DNA from: Carboxylicivirga caseinilyticus
GTDB lineage: Bacteria; Bacteroidota; Bacteroidia; Bacteroidales; Marinilabiliaceae
Assembly (NCBI GenBank): GCA_025499705.1
Contig: JAFMVE010000020.1
Span: 1 to 64,000, forward strand
Direction: 5' to 3'
Length of the DNA stretch: 64,000 bases
This document shows positions 25,510 to 34,612 of the stretch, in pieces. How positions within the stretch are numbered: the stretch's first letter is position 1; each line of letters starts with the position of its first letter. The notes beneath the pieces were generated by a model, which was not told the DNA's origin, did no database searches, and worked only from the letters and a program-made list of their open reading frames with translations. The position numbers were made by a program, and so were the translations under genes.

Positions 25510-27822
25510 TTATTTCAATTCAAAGGTTAAATGGTTACTCTCATCAGAAGAATTGGTTGAAATCCAAATATCAAATTCTCCGGGTTCAGCTACCCAATTG
25601 TTATTACTATCATACAAACTTATCAATTCTTCATTGATCTCAAAATCTACGGTTTTTGAATCTCCGCTTTCAAGAAATATTTTTTTGAATCCTTTTAATT
25701 CCTTCACTGGTCGGGTAACTGATGCTACTCTGTCACGAATATATAATTGAACGACCTCTTCCCCATCCCGATTACCGGCATTTCTAATTTCGATGGAAGC
25801 TTTAATTGTTTTTCCTTTTTCCAGAATTGTGGAACTTAATGCAGGATTTGAATAACTAAACTGCGTATAGCTCAGTCCGTACCCGAAAGGATATAAAGGT
25901 GAATTATCAGAATCGATATATGACGATCGATAATCTGCCGGTTGATCCGGATTAAAAGGACGGCCAGTATTTTTAGAGCTATAAAAAATTGGTATCTGTC
26001 CTACATTTCTAGGAAAGGTCATAACTAACTTAGCTGATGGATTGTAGTCTCCACCTAGAACATCAGCAATAGCTTCGCCTGATTTTAATCCCGGATACCA
26101 GGCTTCAACAATCGCATCCATATTTTCATCTTCCCACGATAAATCCAATGGGCGACCATTAAATAACACGAGAACAATAGGTTTACCTGTCTTTTTCAAT
26201 TCCGTCAACAATTCGCGTTGATTACCCGGCAAAGTGATATCTGTTCTGCTGGCGGCTTCACCTGACCAATGATAATTTTCTCCCATGGCTGCAATTATTA
26301 CGTCGCTTTGTTTAGCAATTCTTAATGCTTCTGAGAATCCCTTTTTATCGGGCATATTCACTTTTGAAACGTGAGCCGTTGATCTATCGATAAGCGGTAA
26401 AGTTGTGCCTTGAGCATAGTTTATTTTGACATTGCTTCCTGCATATTTAGCGTCAAGTCCTTCTCTTAATGTAACAGATTTACTTCTATCTCCTTTAATT
26501 GCCCACTCTCCATTCAAACTTTCCCTTTCATCGACAAAAGGACCAATAACAGCCACACTCTTCATTTTTAATGATTCCAGAGGAAGTATATCATTTTCAT
26601 TTTTAAGCAACACAATTGATTTTTGAGCAGCTGTGAGAGCCAGATCTTTGTGTTTAGGATTGTTTATTACATCTGTTTGTCTTTGCTCATTAAAATACAA
26701 ATATGGATCATCGAACAAACCCAGAAGAAATTTCATTTCTAAGATACGCGAAACTGCAACATTAATCTGAGACTCCTGAATACTTCCTTCTTCAACTAAT
26801 TCTTTAAGATGAGTAACAAAAGCCTCACTGATCATATCCATGTCAATTCCTGCATCCAGACTTAATTGAGCTCCATGCTTTAAATCTTTGGCATATCCGT
26901 GGTCGATTAACTCCATAATAGCGGTATAGTCGGTAACAACCATACCGCCAAATCCCCATGCATTCCTCAATATATCGTTAAAAATGTATTTATTAGCTGT
27001 ACAAGGTACTCCGTTCAAATCGTTGAAAGCAGTCATAAAAGAGGCCACACCTTCATCCACAGCAGCTTTGAACGGTGGTAAATATGTTTCATGTAAAGTT
27101 CGGTCAGATATATCAACCGAATTATAATCACGACCTGCCTGAGCTGCACCATAGGCTACAAAATGCTTGGCACAGGCCATCATTGTATTATTTTTAGTAA
27201 AATCAGTATAATCATTAATTCCCTGAAAACCTTTTACACGGGCACGTGCAACCAGACTTCCGTAAAAAACATCTTCTCCTGCACCTTCCATAACTCTTCC
27301 CCATCGCGGATCGCGTGCTATATCTACCATAGGAGCAAAATTCCAGGCTACACCGGATGCTGTTGCTTCTTCAGCTGCTACCCTTGCTGTCTGTTCCATT
27401 AAATCCAAATCCCATGAGCAGGCTTCTGCCAATGGAATGGGAAAGGTTGTTTCTAAACCATGAATAACATCAGCCGCAAACAACATGGGTATTTTAAGTC
27501 TTGAATACTTCAGATTTTGTTCCTGAAGCATTCGCAAATGATCAGCTCCAAAAACATTAAAAGTACTACCAATCATACCTTTTTTAAGATATTCGCCCGA
27601 TTGGTTATCACTCACTTCACCAGTAGCTGCAAAATTGCCTGAATACTGATTCATCTGACCTATTTTTTCTTCCAGGGTCATTAAATTAAGTACAGAATCA
27701 ACTTTGTGCTCAATTATTGGATCTCCACTATAACTGTTCCATCTAAGAGTTGAATTTTCATCATTTGTACATGATGATAAAATTCCCATTGTAACTGCAA
27801 TCCAAATCAAATTTCTTTTCAT
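25510..27822 (-). CDS. GH3-family beta-glucosidase lipoprotein
   Basis: A 770-residue GH3 enzyme. I start at ATG 27822 (MKRNLIWIAVTMGILSSC, lipobox Cys18). An ATG nine codons upstream overlaps the preceding gene's stop. Domains: GH3 N-terminal barrel with KHFVAYGAAQAGRDYNSVDIS and the nucleophile Asp near residue 298 in GFGGMVVTDYTAI, GH3 C-terminal domain, and a Fn3-like end. GH3 enzymes cleave terminal beta-linked glucose. In Bacteroides a related GH3 (BT_3567, as I recall) is a beta-1,2-glucosidase beside a GH144-type enzyme. The gene follows two PF10091 enzymes here, so sophorose/beta-1,2-oligomer cleavage at the cell surface or periplasm is a reasonable inference. Confidence 0.92.
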   Translation of the reverse strand: MKRNLIWIAVTMGILSSCTNDENSTLRWNSYSGDPIIEHKVDSVLNLMTLEEKIGQMNQYSGNFAATGEVSDNQSGEYLKKGMIGSTFNVFGADHLRMLQEQNLKYSRLKIPMLFAADVIHGLETTFPIPLAEACSWDLDLMEQTARVAAEEATASGVAWNFAPMVDIARDPRWGRVMEGAGEDVFYGSLVARARVKGFQGINDYTDFTKNNTMMACAKHFVAYGAAQAGRDYNSVDISDRTLHETYLPPFKAAVDEGVASFMTAFNDLNGVPCTANKYIFNDILRNAWGFGGMVVTDYTAIMELIDHGYAKDLKHGAQLSLDAGIDMDMISEAFVTHLKELVEEGSIQESQINVAVSRILEMKFLLGLFDDPYLYFNEQRQTDVINNPKHKDLALTAAQKSIVLLKNENDILPLESLKMKSVAVIGPFVDERESLNGEWAIKGDRSKSVTLREGLDAKYAGSNVKINYAQGTTLPLIDRSTAHVSKVNMPDKKGFSEALRIAKQSDVIIAAMGENYHWSGEAASRTDITLPGNQRELLTELKKTGKPIVLVLFNGRPLDLSWEDENMDAIVEAWYPGLKSGEAIADVLGGDYNPSAKLVMTFPRNVGQIPIFYSSKNTGRPFNPDQPADYRSSYIDSDNSPLYPFGYGLSYTQFSYSNPALSSTILEKGKTIKASIEIRNAGNRDGEEVVQLYIRDRVASVTRPVKELKGFKKIFLESGDSKTVDFEINEELISLYDSNNNWVAEPGEFDIWISTNSSDESNHLTFELK

Positions 27823-27832
27823 AATCATGATT

Positions 27833-29221
27833 TTAATTGACCGAATCAATTGTAAAACCCAGCCTGTCTAAACCTTGCTGAACATCTTTATTTCGCATAA
27901 ACAACTTCCACAACAAGCCACTTCGATAGTTCTCAATCATAACAGGAATAGGTCCCTGATCAATTGCCAAATAGCGAGGTAAGTACCAGTTATCAGACTG
28001 ACTATAGGCATCGTATGGGCCATAGGGTCCAACAAGTGAATCCGCTTCGATGTATAAATACCTCAAAAATTGCATTGATTCCCTTGGCGTGTATGGAAAA
28101 GAACTTAAGGCAGCCGTTGGAGAAATTACGCCCAAATCAGACTCACCAGGATGGTGACCTGCATATCCTGTCATGGAATAACTGGAAGTCAATCCCCATT
28201 GATCAGATCCATACCCTTCGTATCCTTTAGGATTATCAACACAGTATTTATAATGTATTTTGGCGTGATTTGATACCAACTGCCAGTAATCAGCATATCT
28301 ATCCTTTAAACCATACGGATTTAAACCCAGATAGGAATAATGGGCCCAAAACAGAGGTCCAATTGGATCATTGTTATGCTCGTAATAATTTAAAATTGTT
28401 GGTAAACCATAATAAACCGTATCATTTGTTATGGCACCATTTACAGTCCATCCCTGATGATAAACCTCGGGATCAATGGGATGTGTTGGTGATGAAGCTG
28501 CCAATACATACATTATAAGGCATTCGTTATATCCTCCCACAGGAAAGTTCATCTCCCAACCATAATTTGGCGACCAATGCCAGTATAAAACATTCTCTCC
28601 ACCCTTTGTATACCAATCCCATTCAACTTCTTTCCATAATTTATTAATATCGGCTACCAATTGCTCTTCCTGAGCATTTCCATCTTTAAAATATTCAGCT
28701 ACAGCTAGTAAACCTTGTATCATAAATGCAGTTTCAACTAAATCACCACCATTATCTTTTTTACCAAATGGAACTACCTTACCGGTTTTACCATTTAACC
28801 AATGTGGCCAGGCCCCATGAAAACGATCTGCACCCTTTAGGAATGTCACTACTTGTTGGAAACGATTTAAGGCTTCCTGTCTGGTTATAAAACCTCTTTC
28901 AATTCCAACTAATATTGCCATAACACCAAATCCTGATCCTCCAAGCGTTACAACATCCTGATCATTTTGAGGATAAATATTATCCATATGAATACGCTCA
29001 CATGCCATACCTGAATTCGGTTCTGCTCCCCCCCAGAAGTACTGAAAGGTTTGATATTGTATTGTATCCAATAATGCTTCATCTGTCCACTGTTTACTAT
29101 CTTCTTCAGTATTTTTTGAAACACCTGACTTTTGCGAAGCTGTTCCACAATTTGTCAAAATAAGTATCAGAAACAGATATATAATTGTATTTAAAACACT
29201 TGTGTAACTTCGATATTTCAT
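27833..29221 (-). CDS. PF10091 glucanase lipoprotein, GH144-like (copy 1)
   Basis: A 462-residue enzyme of the 'glucoamylase family' (PF10091), the family holding GH144 beta-1,2-glucanases. The lipobox LTNC gives Cys25. Shared blocks with the paralogue upstream are TLGGSGFGVMAILVGIERGFITR, a WPHWLNG segment, GGDLVETAFMIQGLLAVAEYF, VEWDWYT, WHWSPNYGWEMN, and the C-terminal SFPYTPRESMQFLRYLY. It lacks the Ig-like N-terminal domain of the paralogue. It starts 33 nt after that gene ends and its stop lies 10 nt before the GH3 start, so they share one transcript. The substrate class is inferred from family, not shown. Confidence 0.88.
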   Translation of the reverse strand: MKYRSYTSVLNTIIYLFLILILTNCGTASQKSGVSKNTEEDSKQWTDEALLDTIQYQTFQYFWGGAEPNSGMACERIHMDNIYPQNDQDVVTLGGSGFGVMAILVGIERGFITRQEALNRFQQVVTFLKGADRFHGAWPHWLNGKTGKVVPFGKKDNGGDLVETAFMIQGLLAVAEYFKDGNAQEEQLVADINKLWKEVEWDWYTKGGENVLYWHWSPNYGWEMNFPVGGYNECLIMYVLAASSPTHPIDPEVYHQGWTVNGAITNDTVYYGLPTILNYYEHNNDPIGPLFWAHYSYLGLNPYGLKDRYADYWQLVSNHAKIHYKYCVDNPKGYEGYGSDQWGLTSSYSMTGYAGHHPGESDLGVISPTAALSSFPYTPRESMQFLRYLYIEADSLVGPYGPYDAYSQSDNWYLPRYLAIDQGPIPVMIENYRSGLLWKLFMRNKDVQQGLDRLGFTIDSVN

Positions 29222-29254
29222 CTTGTTATTTTTTAACGATTTAAGCAGATTGGA

Positions 29255-31222
29255 TTAATAACTAAAACCCAATTTATTCAAACCAGATTGCACATCTGAA
29301 TCCTGCATAAACATATCCCACAATAACCCGGATCGGTAGTTTTCGATCATTAAAATAATTGGTCCCTGGTCAATTGCAAGAAACGAACTGGCAGTCCATT
29401 GCTCAGTAATGTTAAAAGCATCATAAAAACCATATTCTCCCCACAATTTATCTCCCATTATGTAATAGAAGTGTTTTAAGGCTTCCATCGATTCATCAGG
29501 TGTATATGGGAAAGATGACAAAGCCGCTGTTGGAGTGATAACACCTAAATCGTTGGTTGGTGAATGTGCGGAGTATCCACTGTGATTATCACTGGCTGTA
29601 AGTCCCCAACAATCTTGCTTATAACCAACGAAACGACCAGGATTATCAATGCAATAACTACTATTAATCAGCGTGTGAGCCCTGTTTTGTTCCCAATAGT
29701 TTGCATATTGATCTGATAGATTCCTGGGATCGAGTCCTAGAAATGAATAATGAGCGAAAAATAAAGGTCCACAGTAATCTCTATTTCCCAATGGCAATGT
29801 AATGTCATAAAAAGTATTTCCGTTTACCATATTCCCATTTCGGGCCCAGCCTTCATCGTACACAATTTTACTAATTGAATGAGTAGGAGAAGATGCTGCT
29901 AAAACATAAACTATCAATGCCTCATTCCAGCCGCTAACTTTCATATTTTTATCAAAGTCGTAATTAGGCGACCAATGCCATGTAATAGAATTTTCTCCCT
30001 GAGTATACCAATCCCATTCAACTTCTTCCCATAAAGTAGTAATTATATCAATTATACTTTTCTCAGTTGGATTAGTGCTATCCAGATAGTGTTTAACAGC
30101 CAGTAAGCCCTGAATCATGAATGCAGTTTCCACAATGTCTCCACCATCATCATCTGAACTAAAAGGGATTGTTTCACCTGTATCACCATCCATCCAATGT
30201 GGCCATACGCCATGCCAACGATCAGCCTGATAAAGAAAATCTACGATTTTTTTCAAACGGGTCACTCCTTCTGTCCTGGTAATAAAACCACGTTCGATTC
30301 CTACTAATATTGACATAACACCAAAACCTGAACCTCCTATTGTTACTACTCTTGATGAAGTATTTCGTTCACGTGTCAGACCCGAAGTAGGATGTGCAAA
30401 ATCCCAGAAATACTTAAATGTTTGTTGCTGAACAAGAGTTAATAACTCATTGTCTGTTATCTCAGGAAATTTCAGACTCGCATCCACTTCCGTATAAAAT
30501 TCCAGACTTAGTCCATCGAACGGACGCCCGATTCGGTTTTCTATTGATGATAAAATATTGAAAGAATATTTTGTATATCCATCCAACGCATTGTTTGCTG
30601 TAAACAAAATCACATTCGCACTCGATTGTGTCAAGGTATATCCTTGAGTTAAGTTACCTGAAGTCAATGTTGAATAATCGTTGATATCCTTCACATCAAC
30701 AGGTGTATCAAATTGTAATTCTATGGTTGTGGTTCTGCTCACATCAAATATTCTGGACATTGGATTTACCTCTGTTCCATCCATTCTTATCATCTCCAAG
30801 ACTAACGGACTAATAAGCGTTGTAAAGGAATATTGAACTTCTTCAAATGCTTCATTTTCTGCTCCTGTCAGATCATCACTTATAATTAATTGATAAGTAG
30901 TGTTTTGATCTAATTGATCATGATTCAACTTTATCAATTGATTGGAATTGAAAAATGTTAAGGTTAAAGCTATCTCTTCATTGTTATCATTCAACAATGC
31001 AATACTTTCTTGAGCTGAAGAAGGATTGACAGGTTTATTAAAGCGTATTTGAATAACTTCATCTATAGGTAAATCTTCATTTAATTCTGTTTCCGAAAGT
31101 TCTGTATCACCAATATATACATAGTTGATTTCAATGCTTTCTTTTGGAGAATCATTGGTTGATTGATCCTTACCACATGAAAACATAAATAATATAACAA
31201 AGGCTGATAGTATGAATTTCAT
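29255..31222 (-). CDS. PF10091 glucanase lipoprotein with Ig-like N-terminal domains, GH144-like (copy 2)
   Basis: A 655-residue paralogue of the downstream enzyme. The lipobox MFSC gives Cys16. Residues ~25-240 are two Big_5-like Ig domains (VIQIRFNKPVNPSSAQESIALLN and TTIELQFDTPVDVKDIN), which probably space the enzyme from the outer membrane. The catalytic (alpha/alpha)6 part from ~255 carries TIGGSGFGVMSILVGIERGFITRT, VWPHWMDGDTGETIPF, GGDIVETAFMIQGLLAVKHYL, VEWDWYTQG, WHWSPNYDFDKN and AIDQGPIILMIENYRSGLLWDMF. Two differing PF10091 enzymes in one operon suggest a surface and a periplasmic or endo/exo division of work (inference). Confidence 0.88.
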   Translation of the reverse strand: MKFILSAFVILFMFSCGKDQSTNDSPKESIEINYVYIGDTELSETELNEDLPIDEVIQIRFNKPVNPSSAQESIALLNDNNEEIALTLTFFNSNQLIKLNHDQLDQNTTYQLIISDDLTGAENEAFEEVQYSFTTLISPLVLEMIRMDGTEVNPMSRIFDVSRTTTIELQFDTPVDVKDINDYSTLTSGNLTQGYTLTQSSANVILFTANNALDGYTKYSFNILSSIENRIGRPFDGLSLEFYTEVDASLKFPEITDNELLTLVQQQTFKYFWDFAHPTSGLTRERNTSSRVVTIGGSGFGVMSILVGIERGFITRTEGVTRLKKIVDFLYQADRWHGVWPHWMDGDTGETIPFSSDDDGGDIVETAFMIQGLLAVKHYLDSTNPTEKSIIDIITTLWEEVEWDWYTQGENSITWHWSPNYDFDKNMKVSGWNEALIVYVLAASSPTHSISKIVYDEGWARNGNMVNGNTFYDITLPLGNRDYCGPLFFAHYSFLGLDPRNLSDQYANYWEQNRAHTLINSSYCIDNPGRFVGYKQDCWGLTASDNHSGYSAHSPTNDLGVITPTAALSSFPYTPDESMEALKHFYYIMGDKLWGEYGFYDAFNITEQWTASSFLAIDQGPIILMIENYRSGLLWDMFMQDSDVQSGLNKLGFSY

Positions 31223-31261
31223 TAAACAGATATTTTGGGAAGATTAAAGGACATTTGATTT

Positions 31262-31297
31262 ATAATGACCCGTTACCCTATGATAACGGGTCATTAT
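31262..31297 (-). terminator. Hairpin between LamG gene and glucanase genes
   Basis: AATGACCCGTTA (31264-31275) pairs with TAACGGGTCATT (31284-31295). On the minus strand it lies 20 nt after the LamG stop and 40 nt before the next ATG. I see no -7 element for the downstream gene, so it may act as a partial terminator that keeps SusC/D levels above the enzymes. Confidence 0.6.
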
Positions 31298-31316
31298 TGG
31301 TGTTCATCATTATTAA

Positions 31317-33059
31317 TTATAAACCATCAGCACGCATTAGAGCAACCTCTTCTGCTGATAAGGCCTTATCGAATAAATACAATTCATCCATCATACTTTC
31401 ATCAGAATTGTGTCCCCAACCAGTAAATCGTGGAGCTCCTGACATAATGGAAAGTATATTGCAACCCGTCCAGTCAATGCCTGTAAAATCGCCTTGTTTA
31501 ACTTCTACTCCGTCGATATACACCTTAGCTTCGGTAGTACTAATTGCAAAGGCAAAATGAACCCAGTTACCCGTTGCTGGATCAACATCAGCTGCAGATC
31601 CACCATCAAACCAGGAGTCTGCGGTACCATTACCTGCATTAAGTTTAAATCGTTGCATACCTCCGCTTGCTTCTCGGAAGAAACGGAAACCACTTGTTCG
31701 ATCATTTTGAGCATCCGGATTAGCTGTATCCTCTGGTCCCATTGTCAGAATACCAGCTCTGTCAGGAGTAGCATTGATATTCATCCAGAAGCTAGCACTA
31801 AATTCTGAACCTTGCACTGCTATATCATCTGTCGAAAAAGTTAAATAGGAACTTGTTGCTCCAACATAGGCATCACCATCAACCCCACTTCCATAGTCGA
31901 ATGAAGGTGAACCAACCACTGTAGCTTCCACACCTGTTAATAATTCCTTATAGTCGCCATTAAAATCCATGTAGAAGGTAGCCTTTTCCTTCAACATAAT
32001 AGTTTGGATTTCAGCCTGTGTTAAAGCTTTGTTGAACAATCGTAATTCATCCATTGCACTGCCATCAGAGTAATGACTCCAACCAGTCCAGTTAGGTTCA
32101 CCAGACATAATGGAAATTTCTTCACAATCAGTCCAGTCGACACCACTAAATGCGCCCTGTTTTACAACTTCTCCATTGATGTAAACAACACCTTCTGTAC
32201 CTGATAAGGTAAAAGCAAAGTGTGTCCATTCGCCGGTATTAGGTGTAACATCTGCAGCTGATCCACCATCAAACCATGAATCCGCAGTACCATTACCTGC
32301 ATTTAATTTGAATCGTTGCATATCACCACTGGCTTCGCGGAAGAATCGGAAACCTTTGGTTCTGTCATTATTAGTGTCTGATGGAGGAGTAACAACCAAT
32401 ATACCCGCTCGATCCATACTATTATCAATCTTCAACCAGAAACTGGCACTAACTTCGGTTGCACCTTCAAGAGCAGATACCGGGAATGTTAAATATGAAT
32501 CAGCAGCACCCTGATAAGCTGTTCCACCTTGAATACCCCCTGTAAAACCAGGTAAACCAAATGAAGACGCCAACTCAAGAGAATTCATTTCACGATACTC
32601 GTTATTAAAAGGCATATAGAATATCTCTCCATCATACAATGGTACATATGGTGGTGATTTTGCAAAATTCACATCCAAAGTAGATGTTTGTCCTTCTAAA
32701 TCGGTGGCTTCTATTGTAAGAACATGACTTCCTGTGGTAACATTATCATATGTGTATTTTTCCAGGAAGACTCTATAATCTTTAAATTCCGCATAACTGC
32801 TAATTTCTGTGCCATCTACCTTTAATGCCACTGATTTGATTTCAATATCATCTCTTACTTCAAAATCAATGGTCATCGTAGCAATGGCAGCGTTTGTCTG
32901 AAGTTCGTACCCTTCGGGTGGAAAATTAACAGTTATCTGTGGAGCTGACTCATCAGCGCCCGGGTCAACCTTTGATATATCATCAATAAACCCATCCTTA
33001 CAAGCATTAACAAACAAAAGGGTCAATGCAAGAATCATTAATTTACTATATGTTTTCAT
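31317..33059 (-). CDS. Surface lipoprotein with two LamG-like domains
   Basis: A 580-residue outer-membrane lipoprotein (lipobox LFVNAC, Cys20). Residues ~40-130 are an Ig-like domain. Two LamG/Laminin_G_3 modules follow, each starting with a GDYKE/NNEYRE-type segment and sharing an almost identical block: FRFFREASG(D/G)MQRFKLNAGNGTADSWFDGGSAADV. Such domains bind carbohydrate. The third gene after SusC and SusD normally encodes a surface glycan-binding protein (SusE/F position), which is the likely role here. The near-identity of the two modules suggests recent internal duplication. Confidence 0.82.
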   Translation of the reverse strand: MKTYSKLMILALTLLFVNACKDGFIDDISKVDPGADESAPQITVNFPPEGYELQTNAAIATMTIDFEVRDDIEIKSVALKVDGTEISSYAEFKDYRVFLEKYTYDNVTTGSHVLTIEATDLEGQTSTLDVNFAKSPPYVPLYDGEIFYMPFNNEYREMNSLELASSFGLPGFTGGIQGGTAYQGAADSYLTFPVSALEGATEVSASFWLKIDNSMDRAGILVVTPPSDTNNDRTKGFRFFREASGDMQRFKLNAGNGTADSWFDGGSAADVTPNTGEWTHFAFTLSGTEGVVYINGEVVKQGAFSGVDWTDCEEISIMSGEPNWTGWSHYSDGSAMDELRLFNKALTQAEIQTIMLKEKATFYMDFNGDYKELLTGVEATVVGSPSFDYGSGVDGDAYVGATSSYLTFSTDDIAVQGSEFSASFWMNINATPDRAGILTMGPEDTANPDAQNDRTSGFRFFREASGGMQRFKLNAGNGTADSWFDGGSAADVDPATGNWVHFAFAISTTEAKVYIDGVEVKQGDFTGIDWTGCNILSIMSGAPRFTGWGHNSDESMMDELYLFDKALSAEEVALMRADGL

Positions 33060-33074
33060 GTTAATTCAGTTTAA

Positions 33075-34604
33075 TTAGATTCCGTCTCCCAATTGTGGTA
33101 ATTCTGCAACCTGATCGGCAGGGAATGGCAAATAAGCCTTGTCCATGGTAAATGTTTTACCTTCATGAGTTAACTCAGCCACATTTTCGGTACGAACCAT
33201 ATCGTAATAACGGGTTCCCCATTCCATGGCAAGCTCAGCAAATTTTTCATCCAAAACATTTTTTGTTGTCACACCCGACAAATCAGTTAATCCGGCTCTT
33301 TCGCGCACCAGGTTAACAGCATCATCAGCAGTAAGTGATAATGATGTAGTAGCTCCTCTTGTTAGTGCTTCAGCATACATCAATAACATTTCAGCATATC
33401 TGATAACAATGAAGTTTTTATTACTACCCTGAGAAGTTCGTCCATCAATCAATTCGGTTGATGGTTGAATATGTTTACCGCTAGCAAAATTCATACGCGC
33501 ATTATCATTGAATATATCCCCTTCGCGGTTAACATTCGAGATCCATTCCGGAATAGATCCATATTGATCCTGAATTTCAGTTATTCCTGAAGGAGTAAAC
33601 ACCACACTGGTTTCCAAACGAACAGTTTCTCCTCTGTCCAACATAAATTTGATATATTTTAATGTTGGTTCATAAAATCCCCAGCCAGAACTTGCACCTG
33701 TTACAACTGGCGTCCAATTTGTACCGAATGGAGCATATAAGAATGAAAAACGATCACCTTCGCTTTGATTAAAGTCTGAATATTGGAACTCCAATATATT
33801 TTCATCATCTAATTTGCCGGCTTGTTTAAATAGGTGATAATAATCGTCAGACAATTCAAATTCACCAGAGTTTATTATTTGAGAAGTTGCACTTACTACT
33901 CCCTGATAATCTTTCATCTCCTGATAAGCCAAAGCTTGAATAGCATAAGCTGTATAAGTTGTCATACCACCTTTAATATCACTTCGCTTATTAGGATGTG
34001 TGTCCGGCAAATAAGGGATTGCCTCATCCATCTGATCAACAATATATTGCATTACCTGGTTAAGATTACTCAAAGGAGTTGCCTGAATATTACTTAACTC
34101 GTCAATCACTATACAGCCTCCGAAAGTGCGGGCAATATTGAGATATAAATAAGCTCTGATCACTTTACATTCTGCAATGTATTGATCAGCTAATGCATCG
34201 TTTGCAGCAGCTGGCCGGTATTTTTCAATTTCCTCCATTGCTGTAAATACATTAATTATATCGTTATAGTGTAATTGCCAAACTGAATTAGGATTCCAAT
34301 GACTGGCTAGATATTTAAACTCATCCTGCTCCTGCATTGGCACCTGATCTCCAGCAGCATTCACATCGTCACCTCTTATGCCTAATGTCAAAGGTTCTTC
34401 CCATGAACGGGTATATAATCCATAATAGGCACCCAGTAAAGGGAGTACCATGTTATCACCAATAGTGTAATCAACATCACTTGTAAAGGCTTCATCTTCG
34501 AAAGGCTCATTTAATTTGTCTTCACAACCAAAAAGCAATGTCAATATTAACGCACCAATTACAAAAGGTGTGAAATACTTATATATCTTGTTTACTTTCA
34601 TCAT
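33075..34604 (-). CDS. SusD/RagB-family glycan-binding lipoprotein
   Basis: A 509-residue SusD homologue that forms the lid over the SusC channel and captures oligosaccharides at the cell surface. The lipobox LTLLFGC gives Cys27. TPR-like helices follow (WQLHYNDIINVFTAMEEIEKYRP, then YIAECKVIRAYLYLNIARTFGG), and the RagB C-terminal part has NFIVIRYAEMLLMYAEALTRG and LVRERAGL. It lies 8 nt after the susC stop on the same strand and is surely co-transcribed with it. Confidence 0.95.
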   Translation of the reverse strand: MMKVNKIYKYFTPFVIGALILTLLFGCEDKLNEPFEDEAFTSDVDYTIGDNMVLPLLGAYYGLYTRSWEEPLTLGIRGDDVNAAGDQVPMQEQDEFKYLASHWNPNSVWQLHYNDIINVFTAMEEIEKYRPAAANDALADQYIAECKVIRAYLYLNIARTFGGCIVIDELSNIQATPLSNLNQVMQYIVDQMDEAIPYLPDTHPNKRSDIKGGMTTYTAYAIQALAYQEMKDYQGVVSATSQIINSGEFELSDDYYHLFKQAGKLDDENILEFQYSDFNQSEGDRFSFLYAPFGTNWTPVVTGASSGWGFYEPTLKYIKFMLDRGETVRLETSVVFTPSGITEIQDQYGSIPEWISNVNREGDIFNDNARMNFASGKHIQPSTELIDGRTSQGSNKNFIVIRYAEMLLMYAEALTRGATTSLSLTADDAVNLVRERAGLTDLSGVTTKNVLDEKFAELAMEWGTRYYDMVRTENVAELTHEGKTFTMDKAYLPFPADQVAELPQLGDGI

Positions 34605-34612
34605 GGTAGATT

